From an uncultured Massilia sp. (lineage in GTDB: Bacteria > Pseudomonadota > Gammaproteobacteria > Burkholderiales > Burkholderiaceae), in the NCBI GenBank assembly GCA_946886065.1, contig CAMPHU010000275.1, forward strand, positions 1 to 5,770: DNA of 5,770 nt. Direction: 5' to 3'. Both the position numbers and the translations under genes were made by a program. Shown here in pieces: positions 5,627-5,770 of this stretch (the stretch's first letter is position 1; the number at the start of each line of letters is the position of its first letter). The notes below the pieces were generated by a model. The model saw nothing but the letters and a program-made list of their open reading frames with translations. It searched no databases and had not been told where the DNA came from.

Positions 5627-5770
5627 TCACGCCGATGCCCTGGAAGCGGCCTGCGCGAGCAGGCCGTTTTCATAGGTGCGTCCCTCGAAGCGCTCCAGGA
5701 TCGGCAGCACCACGCGGCGCAGGAACAGCCCCACCCCGCCCCACACGGTGATTAACCACAGCGGCACCCC
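5627..5770 (-). CDS. C-terminal end of a probable membrane protein, 5' part beyond the window
   Basis: The frame entering from the right edge is open for 47 codons and stops with TGA at 5629-5627. The fragment begins GVPLWLITVWGGVGLFLRRVV: a hydrophobic segment of about 15 residues followed by two arginines, as at the cytoplasmic end of a transmembrane helix. A short polar tail follows (ERFEGRTYENGLLAQAASRASA). It is convergent with the acyltransferase gene, with 5 bases between the stop codons, and its last codons contain that gene's terminator hairpin. I do not recognise the family from this piece. Reading frame, composition and the plausible transmembrane-plus-tail layout support a real gene. 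Confidence 0.6.
   Translation of the reverse strand, partial: GVPLWLITVWGGVGLFLRRVVLPILERFEGRTYENGLLAQAASRASA
5647..5670 (+). terminator. Intrinsic terminator of the acyltransferase gene, lying inside the convergent coding sequence
   Basis: CGGCCTGC (5647-5654) and GCAGGCCG (5659-5666) form a perfect 8-base stem closed by a GCGA tetraloop (GNRA type), followed by TTTT. Pairing can extend outward by a G-U and two A-U pairs (5644-5646 with 5667-5669). It starts 26 bases after the acyltransferase stop. The T run is present only for plus-strand transcription; on the other strand the same bases encode part of the convergent protein's tail. The short T run lowers certainty a little. Confidence 0.68.

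Overview
The window is GC-rich, with strong G/C preference at third codon positions in most genes. It looks like a chromosomal segment of a betaproteobacterium, most likely Burkholderiales and plausibly Oxalobacteraceae (Massilia, Duganella or Telluria type). That guess rests on base composition and on a PrsT-type TPR lipoprotein next to an N-acyl amino acid synthase-like enzyme. It is inference, because the window holds no rRNA or other phylogenetic marker.

Left part (1-1343, minus strand): a two-gene operon. A CysO/MoaD-like ubiquitin-fold protein of 89 residues ending in Ser-Gly-Gly is followed after 6 bases by a BNR/Asp-box beta-propeller protein that runs off the left edge, probably lacking only its last few residues. 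The codons for the terminal Gly-Gly (GGAGGA) also form the ribosome binding site of the propeller gene.

Middle (1344-1941): a short divergent promoter region, a 106-residue acidic helical protein of unknown function on the plus strand, then a 173-base intergenic stretch. That stretch carries a widely spaced 9-base inverted repeat and a possible -10 box.

Right part (1942-5621, plus strand): prsT, a 924-residue outer-membrane-type lipoprotein made almost wholly of TPR repeats and associated with the PEP-CTERM/exosortase A (XrtA) system. It ends at a strong intrinsic terminator. A GNAT-fold acyltransferase of the FeeM / N-acyl amino acid synthase type follows, with its own candidate promoter and a 14-base perfect palindrome in its leader. 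Its terminator lies inside the 3' coding end of a convergent membrane-protein gene (5627-5770, minus strand) that runs off the right edge.

The biological theme of the right half is PEP-CTERM surface-protein sorting and exopolysaccharide biology combined with production of an acylated amino acid. The exosortase, its regulators PrsK/PrsR and the EPS genes are not in the window. The left operon is a separate and poorly characterised unit: a sulfur-carrier-like or ubiquitin-like protein paired with a beta-propeller. It is the least explained part of the window. No tRNA, rRNA, CRISPR array, insertion sequence or prophage signal was seen.
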